Notes under the pieces: generated by a model
What the model was told of the DNA's origin: nothing
The model's input: the letters and a program-made list of their open reading frames with translations, nothing else
Database searches by the model: none
NCBI RefSeq assembly: GCF_026157105.1
Contig: NZ_JANPVQ010000001.1
Span: 303,501-367,500 of the forward strand
Length of the DNA: 64,000 nucleotides
Direction of reading: 5' to 3'
From: Sphingomicrobium marinum
GTDB taxonomy: Bacteria > Pseudomonadota > Alphaproteobacteria > Sphingomonadales > Sphingomonadaceae
Shown here: positions 1-8,278 of the stretch, piece after piece
Position numbering within the stretch: the stretch's first letter is position 1
Layout of the letters: the number at the start of each line of letters is the position of its first letter
Translations under genes and position numbers: made by a program

Positions 1-138
1 GCCAGAGCATGGGGAGAAAACGCCACAGCGTTCTGAGGCTGCCGCCATCCTCTGAGGGTTTGGAAGAAGAGGATCCGCGCGCCATTGCCTATGCAAGTAA
101 GGTGGAGGCTCTCGAGCCGCAAGATTTCCCGTTCATCA

Positions 139-155
139 TTGGGAAAGTTTCCCAA
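139..155. promoter_or_regulatory. 17-nt palindrome, possible enhancer-binding site
   Basis: TTGGGAAAGTTTCCCAA is a perfect inverted repeat with 8-base arms around a central G. It lies about 75 bases upstream of a sigma-54 promoter, which is where a bacterial enhancer-binding protein such as PspF would bind. No gene covers it. The rest of positions 1-227 holds no coding sequence that I can support. The regulatory role is inferred from position only. Confidence 0.45.
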
Positions 156-227
156 CCCTTCGCAGGAAATACCACCAACCTTTGCATGGCGGAAGGCCGT
201 CGCACTGAAAAACAACAACTTTTTCAA

Positions 228-246
228 ATTGGCACGGCAGTTGCAA
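228..246 (+). promoter_or_regulatory. sigma-54 (-24/-12) promoter
   Basis: TTGGCACGGCAGTTGCAA matches the RpoN consensus (TGGCACG, four bases, TTGCA). The invariant GG (231-232) and GC (243-244) are exactly ten bases apart, as sigma-54 needs. Transcription would begin near 255, about 40 bases before the first small gene. Psp envelope-stress operons are classically sigma-54 dependent, which fits the PspC-domain gene downstream. Confidence 0.75.
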
Positions 247-294
247 TGTGTAGGGCGAGCCCAAACGGGGGCTCAACAAAAAGGAGAAAAGACA

Positions 295-405
295 ATGTTT
301 GCCCAGGTTTCCAACGCTCGCGAAATGATCATCACGGTCGCTGCTTCGCTGTTTGCTGCTTATGTTTTTGTTGGTTCGACCATCGGTGCGACGCCGATCG
401 CCTAA
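295..405 (+). CDS. small single-pass membrane protein (36 aa) of the sigma-54 unit
   Basis: This very short gene starts at an ATG preceded by a strong AAGGAG (281-286). It encodes a 36-residue peptide with a short polar N-terminus (MFAQVSNAREM) and one hydrophobic helix rich in I, V, A and F (about residues 11-30). It sits between the sigma-54 promoter and the PspC gene, 29 bases upstream of the latter, so the two are probably cotranscribed. I do not recognise a named family. Being in a phage-shock-type unit it may be a small membrane-stress or PspB-like accessory peptide, but that is inference. Confidence 0.6.
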   Translation: MFAQVSNAREMIITVAASLFAAYVFVGSTIGATPIA

Positions 406-434
406 GCCGACGTCACCCCAATCAAGGAGAAGAA

Positions 435-623
435 ATGTCCAATCGTTATGTCCTGAACCCCACCGAGGGTAAAATCATGGGCGTGGCCGCAGGTCTTGCG
501 GACTATACCGGCTGGGATCCCCTGCTGATCCGCTTGGGCCTGATTGCCACCGTCCTCATTACCGGGCCGATTGCCATCCTGTTCTACATTCTGACCGGCT
601 GGCTTGCCCCTACCAAGGGATAA
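435..623 (+). CDS. PspC-domain small membrane protein (62 aa)
   Basis: The protein is essentially one PspC domain. It has an N-terminal basic segment (RYVLNPTEGKIMGVAAGLADY), a W-x-P-x-L-x-R-L element near residues 27-34 and one or two hydrophobic stretches at residues 30-57. PspC proteins sit in the inner membrane and, in enterobacteria, signal envelope stress to PspA. The start ATG follows AAGGAG with good spacing. The in-frame upstream extension reaches back through the promoter and is not credible. No pspA or pspB is visible in the window, so this is either a stand-alone PspC or the end of a locus that lies to the left. Confidence 0.8.
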   Translation: MSNRYVLNPTEGKIMGVAAGLADYTGWDPLLIRLGLIATVLITGPIAILFYILTGWLAPTKG

Positions 624-624
624 G

Positions 625-653
625 GCGCGGGGCTTACGGGGCCCCGCCCTTTT
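625..653 (+). terminator. Rho-independent terminator after the pspC unit
   Basis: GCGGGGC (627-633) pairs with GCCCCGC (641-647) across a 7-base loop and is followed by CCTTTTC. It begins right after the PspC stop codon and closes the sigma-54 unit. It also separates that unit from the convergent permease gene. Confidence 0.75.
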
Positions 654-686
654 CATCCGCCCATCCTGTCAGATGACGGTCCGGCC

Positions 687-2471
687 CTAAAGACCGTAGG
701 TGATCGACAGGATGGCCGACAGGCTGGCGACCATCAGGATCACCAGCGGAATCCCCGTCTTCAGATAATCGTTAAACTTGTAATCGCCCTCGGCCATGAT
801 CAGCATGTTGGTCTGGTAGGCGATGGGAGTCGCGTAACACAGGTTGCAGCCGAACAGCACGGCCAGCACCAGCGGTTCCACCGGCAATTGCAATTGTCCT
901 GCCAATGCAAATGCGATGGGCGTGCCGACCGCCGCCGCGGTCGCGTTCGACGCAAAGTTGGTCAGCAACGTCACGAACAGCATGATCAGGCTGAGCACCA
1001 GCCAACCGGGCGCACCCTGCATGCCTGCCCCCAACAATTCCCCGAGATATTGCGCCGCGCCGCTTTCGAAGATGAGCGCGCCGATGGCGATCGATGCGGC
1101 GACCAGCACGATCACCTTGGCCGACAGCGCGCGCCCGACCTTGTCGAAATGCACGCATCCGGTGATGAACATCGCAATCGCGCCGGCCAGCGAACTGATC
1201 GCGATCGGCACGAAGCCGAGCGTCGCGGCAAGCACCGCCGTCCCCATGATGGCAACGGCGGTGAGCGCTTTCGACGTGCGCGGCAACGGACGGGCGCCGT
1301 CGAGCATCAGGAGCGCCTCGGCCTGCGCGAATTCCTGCAAGGCGCTTTCGCGGCCCAGCACCAGCAGGATGTCTCCTTCGGCAAGCCGCGCTTCGGCGCT
1401 TTTCTCGCGCGGGGCGGCAAAGCTGCGCGTCGGGGCCTGCGATACACCCAGCACGGCAACGCCTTCGAGGCCCGCAGTCTGTAGTGTGCGACCGACAAGG
1501 CGACTGTCGGCGCTAAGCGCCATTTCGGCTTCGATCAGATCCTCGCCGGTGCTCGACGCTTCTCGCTCGATCCTTTCGATTAGCCAGCGCGGCGCCGCCG
1601 TTGCGCTAAGCTTGCGTGCGCCCTCGCGCAGCGCTTCGGCCGTGGCGGTTACGGCTACGCGGGTGCGCGCTTCGAGGACGTCGATGGGGCGCAGGAAGCT
1701 GAACCCTTCGGGCAAACGCTCGATCAATTCTTCGCCCGTCTTGCCGAGGAGCCCGCCGCCATCGCCGATGCGCAAGGACGCAATGAACTGGCGCGGATCA
1801 TGGCCCGCTTCCGGACTATTGTCGGGCAGCAGGCGCGGCATCACGAGCCAGATGTAGGGCAGGCAGATCAGCGCCGCCATCATCACGATCGGCGTAAAAT
1901 GGAAGATGCCGAGTTCGGGGAGGCCGAGATCGGCCGCGATCGAGACCACGAGCAGGTTGGTCGACGTGCCGATGGTGGTGGCCATACCGCCGATAAGGAT
2001 GGCTGCGTTCAGGGGAATCAGTGTCTTTGATGCCGGCATTGCGCCGCCCTGCGCCAGCTGGACCATGATCGGGATCAGCAGGACCAGCACCGGCGTATCG
2101 TTGACTACCATCGATGCGCCCATTGCGAGCCCGAGCGTGACCAGCAGGCCAAGGTGCGGCCCAATCCGGAAGACGCTGGCGAGCGCGCGGGCGGCGGGTT
2201 GCAGCGCACCGGTGACGACCAGTCCGCGCCCCATCACCATCAGCGCGACGATCGTAATGAGAGCGGTATGGCCAAAGCCCTGAAAGGCGAGCGCAATCCC
2301 TTCCTTGGGCGCCATGCCCGGGATCGGCAGGAAATAAAGCATCAGCGCGATCACGCCGATGGTGAAGAGCGAGATGATCTCGACGCGGAAACGATTGCTT
2401 GCGAAGGCGGTGAACATGCCGATGGCGACAAGCATGGCCAGGGCGGCATGCAGGCTCGGTAGGCCGATCAT
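687..2471 (-). CDS. SLC13 (DASS)/ArsB-type permease with RCK_C domains
   Basis: This 594-residue inner-membrane carrier has about five hydrophobic helices at the N-terminus (1-205), a soluble insert (about 215-395) and another five or six helices to the C-terminus. The insert resembles TrkA_C/RCK_C regulatory domains (for example LVGRTLQ followed by EGDILLVLG). This layout is typical of bacterial SLC13-like permeases for dicarboxylate, sulfate or other anions. The paired hairpin signatures NDTPVLVLLIP and SNATAAAVGTP mark the two transport half-repeats. The substrate cannot be read from sequence. The ATG start at 2471 is preceded by a weak purine-rich RBS. It is divergent from the small gene at 2665. 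Confidence 0.85.
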   Translation of the reverse strand: MIGLPSLHAALAMLVAIGMFTAFASNRFRVEIISLFTIGVIALMLYFLPIPGMAPKEGIALAFQGFGHTALITIVALMVMGRGLVVTGALQPAARALASVFRIGPHLGLLVTLGLAMGASMVVNDTPVLVLLIPIMVQLAQGGAMPASKTLIPLNAAILIGGMATTIGTSTNLLVVSIAADLGLPELGIFHFTPIVMMAALICLPYIWLVMPRLLPDNSPEAGHDPRQFIASLRIGDGGGLLGKTGEELIERLPEGFSFLRPIDVLEARTRVAVTATAEALREGARKLSATAAPRWLIERIEREASSTGEDLIEAEMALSADSRLVGRTLQTAGLEGVAVLGVSQAPTRSFAAPREKSAEARLAEGDILLVLGRESALQEFAQAEALLMLDGARPLPRTSKALTAVAIMGTAVLAATLGFVPIAISSLAGAIAMFITGCVHFDKVGRALSAKVIVLVAASIAIGALIFESGAAQYLGELLGAGMQGAPGWLVLSLIMLFVTLLTNFASNATAAAVGTPIAFALAGQLQLPVEPLVLAVLFGCNLCYATPIAYQTNMLIMAEGDYKFNDYLKTGIPLVILMVASLSAILSITYGL

Positions 2472-2558
2472 CGTTCCGTCCCTCTCACAGCATTGATGTT
2501 AGGGCGGCAAGCGGCTCGGAAACAAGCGGTTTTCTGCTGCTCGTCCTACACCCCACTA

Positions 2559-2593
2559 TGTCTGCCTTGCACAATTGCCGCGACAGGCAGACA
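2559..2593. repeat. inverted repeat in the divergent promoter region
   Basis: TGTCTGCC (2559-2566) and GGCAGACA (2586-2593) form 8-base arms separated by 19 bases, between the permease gene and the 50-residue gene that diverges from it. The arm spacing of about 2.5 helical turns could suit a dimeric operator, but no family-specific motif is present. Confidence 0.35.
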
Positions 2594-2664
2594 ATGGGGA
2601 ACGATAATGGCAACACATCCGGCTTTCGCGTGTTGGTCCGGAAACGAAAGACAAGGAGTGCCTT

Positions 2665-2817
2665 ATGCATAAGGAAGGCGACGAAATTCACGTCACGGAA
2701 GAGGAAGCCACGGCTGCCAAGGGACACCAGCACCTGCGCTATGTCCTCGGTATTTCGCTGTTCCTGATCGTGGTCGCGATGTCGATCATCTGGATCATCC
2801 CCGCGCTCCAGACCTGA
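2665..2817 (+). CDS. small membrane-anchored protein (50 aa)
   Basis: The gene begins at an ATG nine bases after AAGGAG (2653-2658). It encodes 50 residues: an acidic, charged N-terminal half (MHKEGDEIHVTEEEATAAKG) and a C-terminal transmembrane helix (about residues 27-47) ending in IIPALQT. Topology suggests a single-pass inner-membrane protein with a cytoplasmic charged head. Small proteins of this shape are common in sphingomonads, but I cannot assign a function. It stands alone, divergent from the permease and convergent with the fasciclin gene. Confidence 0.65.
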   Translation: MHKEGDEIHVTEEEATAAKGHQHLRYVLGISLFLIVVAMSIIWIIPALQT

Positions 2818-2949
2818 GACGTGCAGCGACACAGTTGATCCTTTCCGGCGTTGCCGCCGAAGTCCGCGGCTGCGTATCTGGCTGCCTCCACAAGGCCAAT
2901 GCGATGCCGCATGCACGCCGATCGCAAAAGCTGATAGCGAGAAAGAGTT

Positions 2950-2981
2950 AGGGCGCCGCCGGAAAGTTCCGACAGCGCCCT
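2950..2981. terminator. hairpin between convergent genes, possible terminator
   Basis: AGGGCGC (2950-2956) pairs with GCGCCCT (2975-2981), with further pairing possible inside (CCGGAA/TTCCG). It lies in the 220-base gap between the converging 50-residue and fasciclin genes. There is no U-tract on either side, so intrinsic termination is uncertain. The rest of 2818-3037 holds nothing else I can support. Confidence 0.4.
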
Positions 2982-3037
2982 GATCCGGTTCAAGTCCGGT
3001 GAGCGGACCGGCCTTGCGCCGGATATAACCCAATCGA

Positions 3038-3619
<582 letters not shown>

Positions 3620-3669
3620 GGGGAAATCCTCCAAAATAATCTTCTAGTCTCGGGAAGTTACGGGGGACC

Positions 3670-3694
3670 AACCTATCAGATGCCGCCACGTTCC
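3670..3694 (-). promoter_or_regulatory. candidate EcfG-type (general stress response) promoter
   Basis: On the minus strand GGAAC (3694-3690) is followed, after 17 bases, by GTT (3672-3670). The alphaproteobacterial general-stress sigma factor EcfG recognises GGAAC-N16/17-(C)GTT. The element sits about 50 bases before the GTG of the fasciclin gene. The match is short, so a chance occurrence is possible. Confidence 0.45.
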
Positions 3695-3824
3695 GATAAT
3701 AGACCAAAAGCGGGGGTGGCCCGTGTCCGAGCATCGGTGGATGCCGGTTTTCGCGCCATCTGCGTAGCGTAAGGGCGCGCCGTTAACCGCTTGCCTGCCA
3801 ATCGTTTCTCTCCGACAAGGAAGA

Positions 3825-4463
3825 ATGTCCGAGCCTGCATCCCTCCCCGAAGACCGCCGTCTGGGGCTGCTGTCGCGGCTGGTCTGGTGGCTGCTGATCG
3901 GTCTGTACAAGGGGCTGGGGTGGCGCGCTGTCGGCAAGATGCCCGATGCGCGCAAGTTCGTGATCGCGGGCGCCTCGCACACCTCCAACTGGGATTTCAT
4001 GGTGTTTCTCGGCACGGTGCACGAAAAAGGGGTGCGGCCGCGTTTCATCGGCAAGCACAGCCTGTTCAAATGGCCATTGCGCGGTTTCATGCGCGATATG
4101 GGCGGCATCCCCGTCGATCGCACAAAACGCGCCGATCTCGTCCGCCAGGTGACCGATGCGTTCAACCGCCATGACGATTTCAAGCTGATTATCGCGATCG
4201 AAGGGACGCGCTCACCGACCGAGCAGTGGCGCACCGGTTTCTATCACATTGCCATGGCGGCTGGCGTCCCCATCGTGTGCGCCGGTCCCGATTATGATCG
4301 CAAGCTGGGGGTCATCGGCCCGATCATTCACCCGACGGGCGATTATGACGCCGACATGGCGCCTGCGTTCGAGTTCTTCAAACGATTGAAGCCTCGACAT
4401 CCGGAGAATGCCCTGTTTCCCGACGGTGGCACTTTCATCGACGAACCGCACGGCATTGAATGA
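3825..4463 (+). CDS. 1-acyl-sn-glycerol-3-phosphate acyltransferase (PlsC-like)
   Basis: The 212-residue protein has the acyltransferase motif HTSNWD (His52, Asp57; the HX4D catalytic pair) and the EGTRS block (from Glu126) that binds the phosphate of the acceptor. A single hydrophobic helix near residues 18-36 would anchor it to the inner leaflet. Family members transfer an acyl chain to lysophosphatidate or a related lysolipid. This shorter subgroup often appears as a generic lysophospholipid acyltransferase. ATG follows AAGGAAG at good spacing. A lipoprotein gene follows 31 bases downstream on the same strand. Confidence 0.85.
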   Translation: MSEPASLPEDRRLGLLSRLVWWLLIGLYKGLGWRAVGKMPDARKFVIAGASHTSNWDFMVFLGTVHEKGVRPRFIGKHSLFKWPLRGFMRDMGGIPVDRTKRADLVRQVTDAFNRHDDFKLIIAIEGTRSPTEQWRTGFYHIAMAAGVPIVCAGPDYDRKLGVIGPIIHPTGDYDADMAPAFEFFKRLKPRHPENALFPDGGTFIDEPHGIE

Positions 4464-4494
4464 CACGCGCGACACGACGCGATATGCTGGTGCA

Positions 4495-5217
4495 ATGAAA
4501 CGTTTGCTCCCGATCCTGGCGATTTTCGCGCTAGCCGCCTGCGGTGGTGCGCCCCCTGATGCATTGACGGATGAGGATCTGGCGCTCGCCGATCCGAGTT
4601 GGCCGGACAGCCTCCCTGCCGCAAATGACGGATATCCCGATTTGGGCGATCCTTGCCGTCTACTGGGTGAAGCCGAGGCTACGCGCCCCTTCATCGACGA
4701 GGGTGCGGAACTGGTAGGTTGCCGCGATCCGCGTGATGCAGCGATGATCGACGGTGCCCGCGTGGTCGGTGAGGTCGACGGAATAACGCTGGTATCGGTC
4801 GCATTGCCCCAGCCCCCACCCGAGGTCGTCGAAGATCCGCAAGCGGTGGAACCGGCGGCGCGGCTTATCGCCTGCACCGGCCGCGGGATCGAAGGACCCG
4901 CTCGCTGCACCGTCACGGTCGAGCGGCGCGAAGATGGCACAAGCCAGCTCAATATCCAGTTCGACAACGGCAACCGCCGTACGCTTCTGTTCCAAGGCAC
5001 CAGCCTCGTCGGCGCCGACAGCAGTGAGGCCGACGGGTCGGCGTCCTTTGTGCTCGACGGTCGACGCGATTTTGATCGCACCATCGTCAGCTATGGGCCC
5101 GAACGCTTCGTGATCCCGCATTCGCTATTGCCTAGCGTGCCGGTCGTGCGGGGCCAGCCCGCGCCGCCGCCTACCCCGCCGGTCGATCCGCTGGCCGCAC
5201 TTCCGCCGTCGGAGTGA
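4495..5217 (+). CDS. hypothetical lipoprotein (240 aa)
   Basis: The N-terminus is a lipoprotein signal with lipobox LAAC (Cys16), followed by GGAPPDALTDEDLALAD. The mature part is acidic, with three cysteines around residues 60-80 and one near 125 that could form disulfides in the periplasm, and a Pro-rich C-terminal tail (PPPTPPVDP). The ATG at 4495 is chosen because it puts the signal peptide at the N-terminus; an in-frame ATG 29 codons upstream would bury it. I do not recognise a domain. It lies between the acyltransferase and the peroxiredoxin on the same strand. Confidence 0.7.
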   Translation: MKRLLPILAIFALAACGGAPPDALTDEDLALADPSWPDSLPAANDGYPDLGDPCRLLGEAEATRPFIDEGAELVGCRDPRDAAMIDGARVVGEVDGITLVSVALPQPPPEVVEDPQAVEPAARLIACTGRGIEGPARCTVTVERREDGTSQLNIQFDNGNRRTLLFQGTSLVGADSSEADGSASFVLDGRRDFDRTIVSYGPERFVIPHSLLPSVPVVRGQPAPPPTPPVDPLAALPPSE

Positions 5218-5296
5218 TGGCTCTGCTGGCCTTTCGTCCGGATGGCGTTGCAACCATGCTGCGTGCAGCAGCAGTGGCATGAACAGGAGAATGATG

Positions 5297-5836
5297 ATGC
5301 GTCGACTGACCCTTGCCTTATTTGGTGCCGTTGCCCTTGCCGCGACCCCGGCATCCGCACAGCTGGCGGCCGGCACAAAGGCCCCCGATTTCAAGACCAT
5401 GGGTGCGCTGGGCGGGACGACCTTCCGGCTGCACCTGTCCGAGCAGCTCCGACATGGTCCGGTCGTGCTCTATTTCTTCCCCAAGGCCTTTACCAAGGGC
5501 TGCACCTTGGAGAGCAAGGCCTTTGCCGACGCGATGCCGCAGTTTCGCGCCGCGGGTGCCCGCGTGATCGGCCTGTCGGGCGATGACCTGCCGACGCTCG
5601 AGAAATTCTCGACCGAAGTGTGCCGCTCGATCGTTCCGATGGCGCGGGCGACCGAAACCATCATCGATGATTATGATGTCGCACTGCCCGTTGCCGACGC
5701 GATCAGCCCCACGTCGAACCGCACCAGCTATGTTATTGCGCGCAACGGCACGATCATCATGGTCCACAGCGACATGGGCTATGAGGAACATGTCGCCAAG
5801 ACACTGGCTGCCGTACAAGAGCTGGCGAAGAAGTAA
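5297..5836 (+). CDS. secreted peroxiredoxin (AhpC/TSA, PrxQ/BCP-like)
   Basis: The 179-residue protein begins with a Sec signal peptide (MRRLTLALFGAVALAATPASA) followed by a thioredoxin-fold peroxiredoxin domain. The peroxidatic cysteine lies in FTKGCTLESKAF, matching the PrxQ T-x-G-C-T-x-E pattern, and a second cysteine in EVCRS is a candidate resolver. Peroxiredoxins reduce peroxides using thiol donors; the signal peptide places this one in the periplasm. Of three consecutive ATG codons (5291, 5294, 5297) the third has the best spacing to AGGAG (5285-5289). Confidence 0.85.
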   Translation: MRRLTLALFGAVALAATPASAQLAAGTKAPDFKTMGALGGTTFRLHLSEQLRHGPVVLYFFPKAFTKGCTLESKAFADAMPQFRAAGARVIGLSGDDLPTLEKFSTEVCRSIVPMARATETIIDDYDVALPVADAISPTSNRTSYVIARNGTIIMVHSDMGYEEHVAKTLAAVQELAKK

Positions 5837-5839
5837 GCC

Positions 5840-6760
5840 TTATTCGGCCGGGTCGTCTGCTTCGGCTTCGGGTTCGACACCGGCTTCCTCGTAATATTCG
5901 CTGAGCGCCTGCGTCATGGCTTCGCGCATGTCGGCACGCTGCTTGTAGGCGAAATAGACGTTGCTCGTGGAATAGAGCGCTTCGAGGAAAGCGGCGTCAT
6001 ATTGCGTCAGGCTGGCGGGTGCTTCGCCGGTTTCTTCAAGATCGGTGAAAAGGTGCAGGATGGACGGCGTCGACAGGCGACCGACGTCAGCCTTGTCCAT
6101 CTTCACCATGGCGCGCATCAGCGCGTGATCGGCTAGCTGCTCCACGGACAAGCCGGTCGCGGCATCGGCATCGATCACCACCACGGCGGCGCGCGTATCG
6201 GGCCGCGAGGTCGAGCGGATGCGCGAGGGATCCTGCATGCTTTCGTTGACCGTGTAGCCATTGAGGCTGTCGACTGGCAGCGCGTCGAGATCGCGGTCGG
6301 CCTGTACTACGACCTGCCAGGCGGCAACGGGGCCTTCGGTGCGCTGGATCCGGCGGATATCGGCAGGTTCCATGCCCCAGAAGATCTTGCGGTGGTCGCG
6401 GCGCAGCTCCTTGAACACCGCGTCGCGATCTTCGGCGATCACGAGCATCAGGTTGGCGTCGCATGGTGCATCGGCCGCACCAATGCCGACCGCACTGGCG
6501 ACGCGGCGCATCCGAGCGATCAATGCGTCCGCCTGCGCTTTGGGCAGCCCGACGATGAAGGGGCAGATGGGACGATGGAAGCGCGCGATCTGGCCCTTTG
6601 TCGGCTCGTCCGCCAACGCGCGCACAACGCTCTTGATCTTCTCATGTTCGGTTTCGGGCAGTTCGCCCGTCACGACGATGTCTTCCTCGACCGGTGGTGC
6701 ATCGGCACCGGCGGCGGGCTGGGCAGCGGCTAGGGCTGCGGCAATCGAGAGCGCAAACAT
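5840..6760 (-). CDS. periplasmic hypothetical protein with DIVVTGE motif (306 aa)
   Basis: The protein has a signal peptide (MFALSIAAALAAAQPAAGA) followed at once by PVEEDIVVTGELPE, which resembles the TonB-box-like N-terminus of sphingomonad outer-membrane receptors. The body is mixed alpha/beta with two cysteines about 32 residues apart (ICPF and APCDAN). It contains VVIDADAATGLSVEQLADHALMR-type segments and an acidic C-terminus. ATG follows AGGAG at seven bases. I recognise it only as a conserved-style sphingomonad secreted protein of unknown role. It is convergent with the peroxiredoxin gene, three bases apart. Confidence 0.7.
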   Translation of the reverse strand: MFALSIAAALAAAQPAAGADAPPVEEDIVVTGELPETEHEKIKSVVRALADEPTKGQIARFHRPICPFIVGLPKAQADALIARMRRVASAVGIGAADAPCDANLMLVIAEDRDAVFKELRRDHRKIFWGMEPADIRRIQRTEGPVAAWQVVVQADRDLDALPVDSLNGYTVNESMQDPSRIRSTSRPDTRAAVVVIDADAATGLSVEQLADHALMRAMVKMDKADVGRLSTPSILHLFTDLEETGEAPASLTQYDAAFLEALYSTSNVYFAYKQRADMREAMTQALSEYYEEAGVEPEAEADDPAE

Positions 6761-6872
6761 GTCGTTACTCCTAAAACTGGGTCGCTCGCCGCCTAGCGCG
6801 GCACCTGCTGCAGCGTCACCTATTCTTCGACCAGCCTGCGCGTCCAGACCGACGAAAGGGGGTGGAAAAGCG

Positions 6873-8228
6873 TCATGCGCTCCTGAAGACCGATTTCAGG
6901 TTCATGAACTCGTGCAGGCCGAACCGCGCCAATTCGCGGCCATGACCCGAATTCTTGACCCCGCCGAAGGGCGCTTCGGGGGTCGAGGCCGTCATCTGGT
7001 TGATTGCGGTCATCCCGGCGTCGAGACCGGAGATGAATGCTTCCTGTTCCTCGGCATCGCGCGTGAACACTGCCGAGCCAAGGCCGTAGGGGGTGATGTT
7101 GGCGATGCGGATCGCATCGTCGATGCCCTCGGCTTCAAACAGCATGGCGATCGGGCCGAACAATTCCTCGTCGCGCATGTCGCCCGCAGGGTCGAGGCCC
7201 GTCAGGACGCCGGGGTTGAGATAGGCACCTTCGCCCTCGGGCGCTTCGCCGCCGTGCAGGGTCGCACCGGCGGCCTTGGCCATGTCGATCTGATCCAGCA
7301 CGGTCCGCAGCTGGTCCTGGCTGGACATCGGACCAATGTCGCTGGCTTCGTCAAACGGGTCGCCCGCCTCCTTGTCCGTCATCGCGGAAATGAAGCGATC
7401 CGAAAACTCCTCGAAAACGTCGCGGTGGACGATCATGCGCTTGCCGCAGATGCATGATTGCCCGCTATTTTGCAGCCGCGCCTTCACGGCGGTTTCCACG
7501 GCATCGTCCATGTCGGCCGACGGCATGACGATGAAGGGATCAGAGCCACCAAGTTCCAGCACTACCTTCTTGAGGCAGCGGCCTGCGGTTTCCGCCACCG
7601 CGCGTCCCGCGGGTTCGCTTCCCGTCAAAGTGGCGGCGCGTACGCGGTCGTCTTCGATGATGCCGGCCACCGCATCGCTGCCGATCGAGAGGTTTTGAAA
7701 CAAGCCTTCGGGGGCGCCGGCTTCGCGCACCATTTCCTCGATGAGCTTGCCCACGCCTTGCACGTTGCTGGCATGTTTGAGCAGTCCGACATTGCCTGCC
7801 AGCACGGTTGGGGTGAGGAAGCGAAGAACCTGCCAGTAAGGAAAATTCCAAGGCATCACGGCAAGCACGGGCCCGATCGGCAACCAGCGCAATTCGCCCT
7901 TGCCGCCCGGAATCTCCTCGCTTTCCAGCATCGAGGGACCATGCTCGGCAAAATAGCGCAGCGCAGTGCCGCACTTCGCGACTTCTGCCGTGGCCTCTCG
8001 TATATGCTTGCCCATCTCGCGGGTCGCCATCTCCGCCAGGCGGTCGCGGTTCGTGTCGAACTGGTCGGCGATCGCCAGCAGCAGCGCCGTGCGCTCCTCG
8101 AGCGACGTTTGGCGCCATTCGCGGTAAGTCTTATCGGCCTTGGCGAGCGCGGCATCGATGCCGTCCTCGTCCAGTGGTTCATGCGTAGCGATGACGTCGC
8201 CAGTGGCGGGATTTCGGCTTTCCAGCAT
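6873..8228 (-). CDS. NAD(P)-dependent aldehyde dehydrogenase, succinate-semialdehyde type
   Basis: The 451-residue enzyme shows the aldehyde dehydrogenase fold: PWNFP with Asn128 of the oxyanion hole, the cofactor-loop TGSEPAGR near 202-209, the general base Glu225 in LELGG, and catalytic Cys259 in NSGQSC. Length and the shortened N-terminus (MLESRNPATG) match the Sad/YneI subgroup of succinate-semialdehyde dehydrogenases, which oxidise succinate semialdehyde to succinate. The exact aldehyde is inferred from subgroup resemblance. It is a single gene on the minus strand and not linked to a visible GABA aminotransferase. Confidence 0.9.
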   Translation of the reverse strand: MLESRNPATGDVIATHEPLDEDGIDAALAKADKTYREWRQTSLEERTALLLAIADQFDTNRDRLAEMATREMGKHIREATAEVAKCGTALRYFAEHGPSMLESEEIPGGKGELRWLPIGPVLAVMPWNFPYWQVLRFLTPTVLAGNVGLLKHASNVQGVGKLIEEMVREAGAPEGLFQNLSIGSDAVAGIIEDDRVRAATLTGSEPAGRAVAETAGRCLKKVVLELGGSDPFIVMPSADMDDAVETAVKARLQNSGQSCICGKRMIVHRDVFEEFSDRFISAMTDKEAGDPFDEASDIGPMSSQDQLRTVLDQIDMAKAAGATLHGGEAPEGEGAYLNPGVLTGLDPAGDMRDEELFGPIAMLFEAEGIDDAIRIANITPYGLGSAVFTRDAEEQEAFISGLDAGMTAINQMTASTPEAPFGGVKNSGHGRELARFGLHEFMNLKSVFRSA

Positions 8229-8278
8229 CGGGGCCCTCCTTCTCGAAGGGCTAACGAAGCGTTGGTGGCGACGTTCCG

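Noticed and set aside
844-1857. Long plus-strand open frame of 337 codons opposite the permease gene
   Set aside because: It lies antisense to a well-supported membrane protein, has the Ser/Arg/Ala composition of a GC-rich shadow frame and lacks an RBS.
2985-2999. CCGGTTCAAGTCCGG, resembling a tRNA T-arm
   Set aside because: No matching acceptor stem, anticodon arm or D-arm is found within 80 bases, so it is not a tRNA gene.
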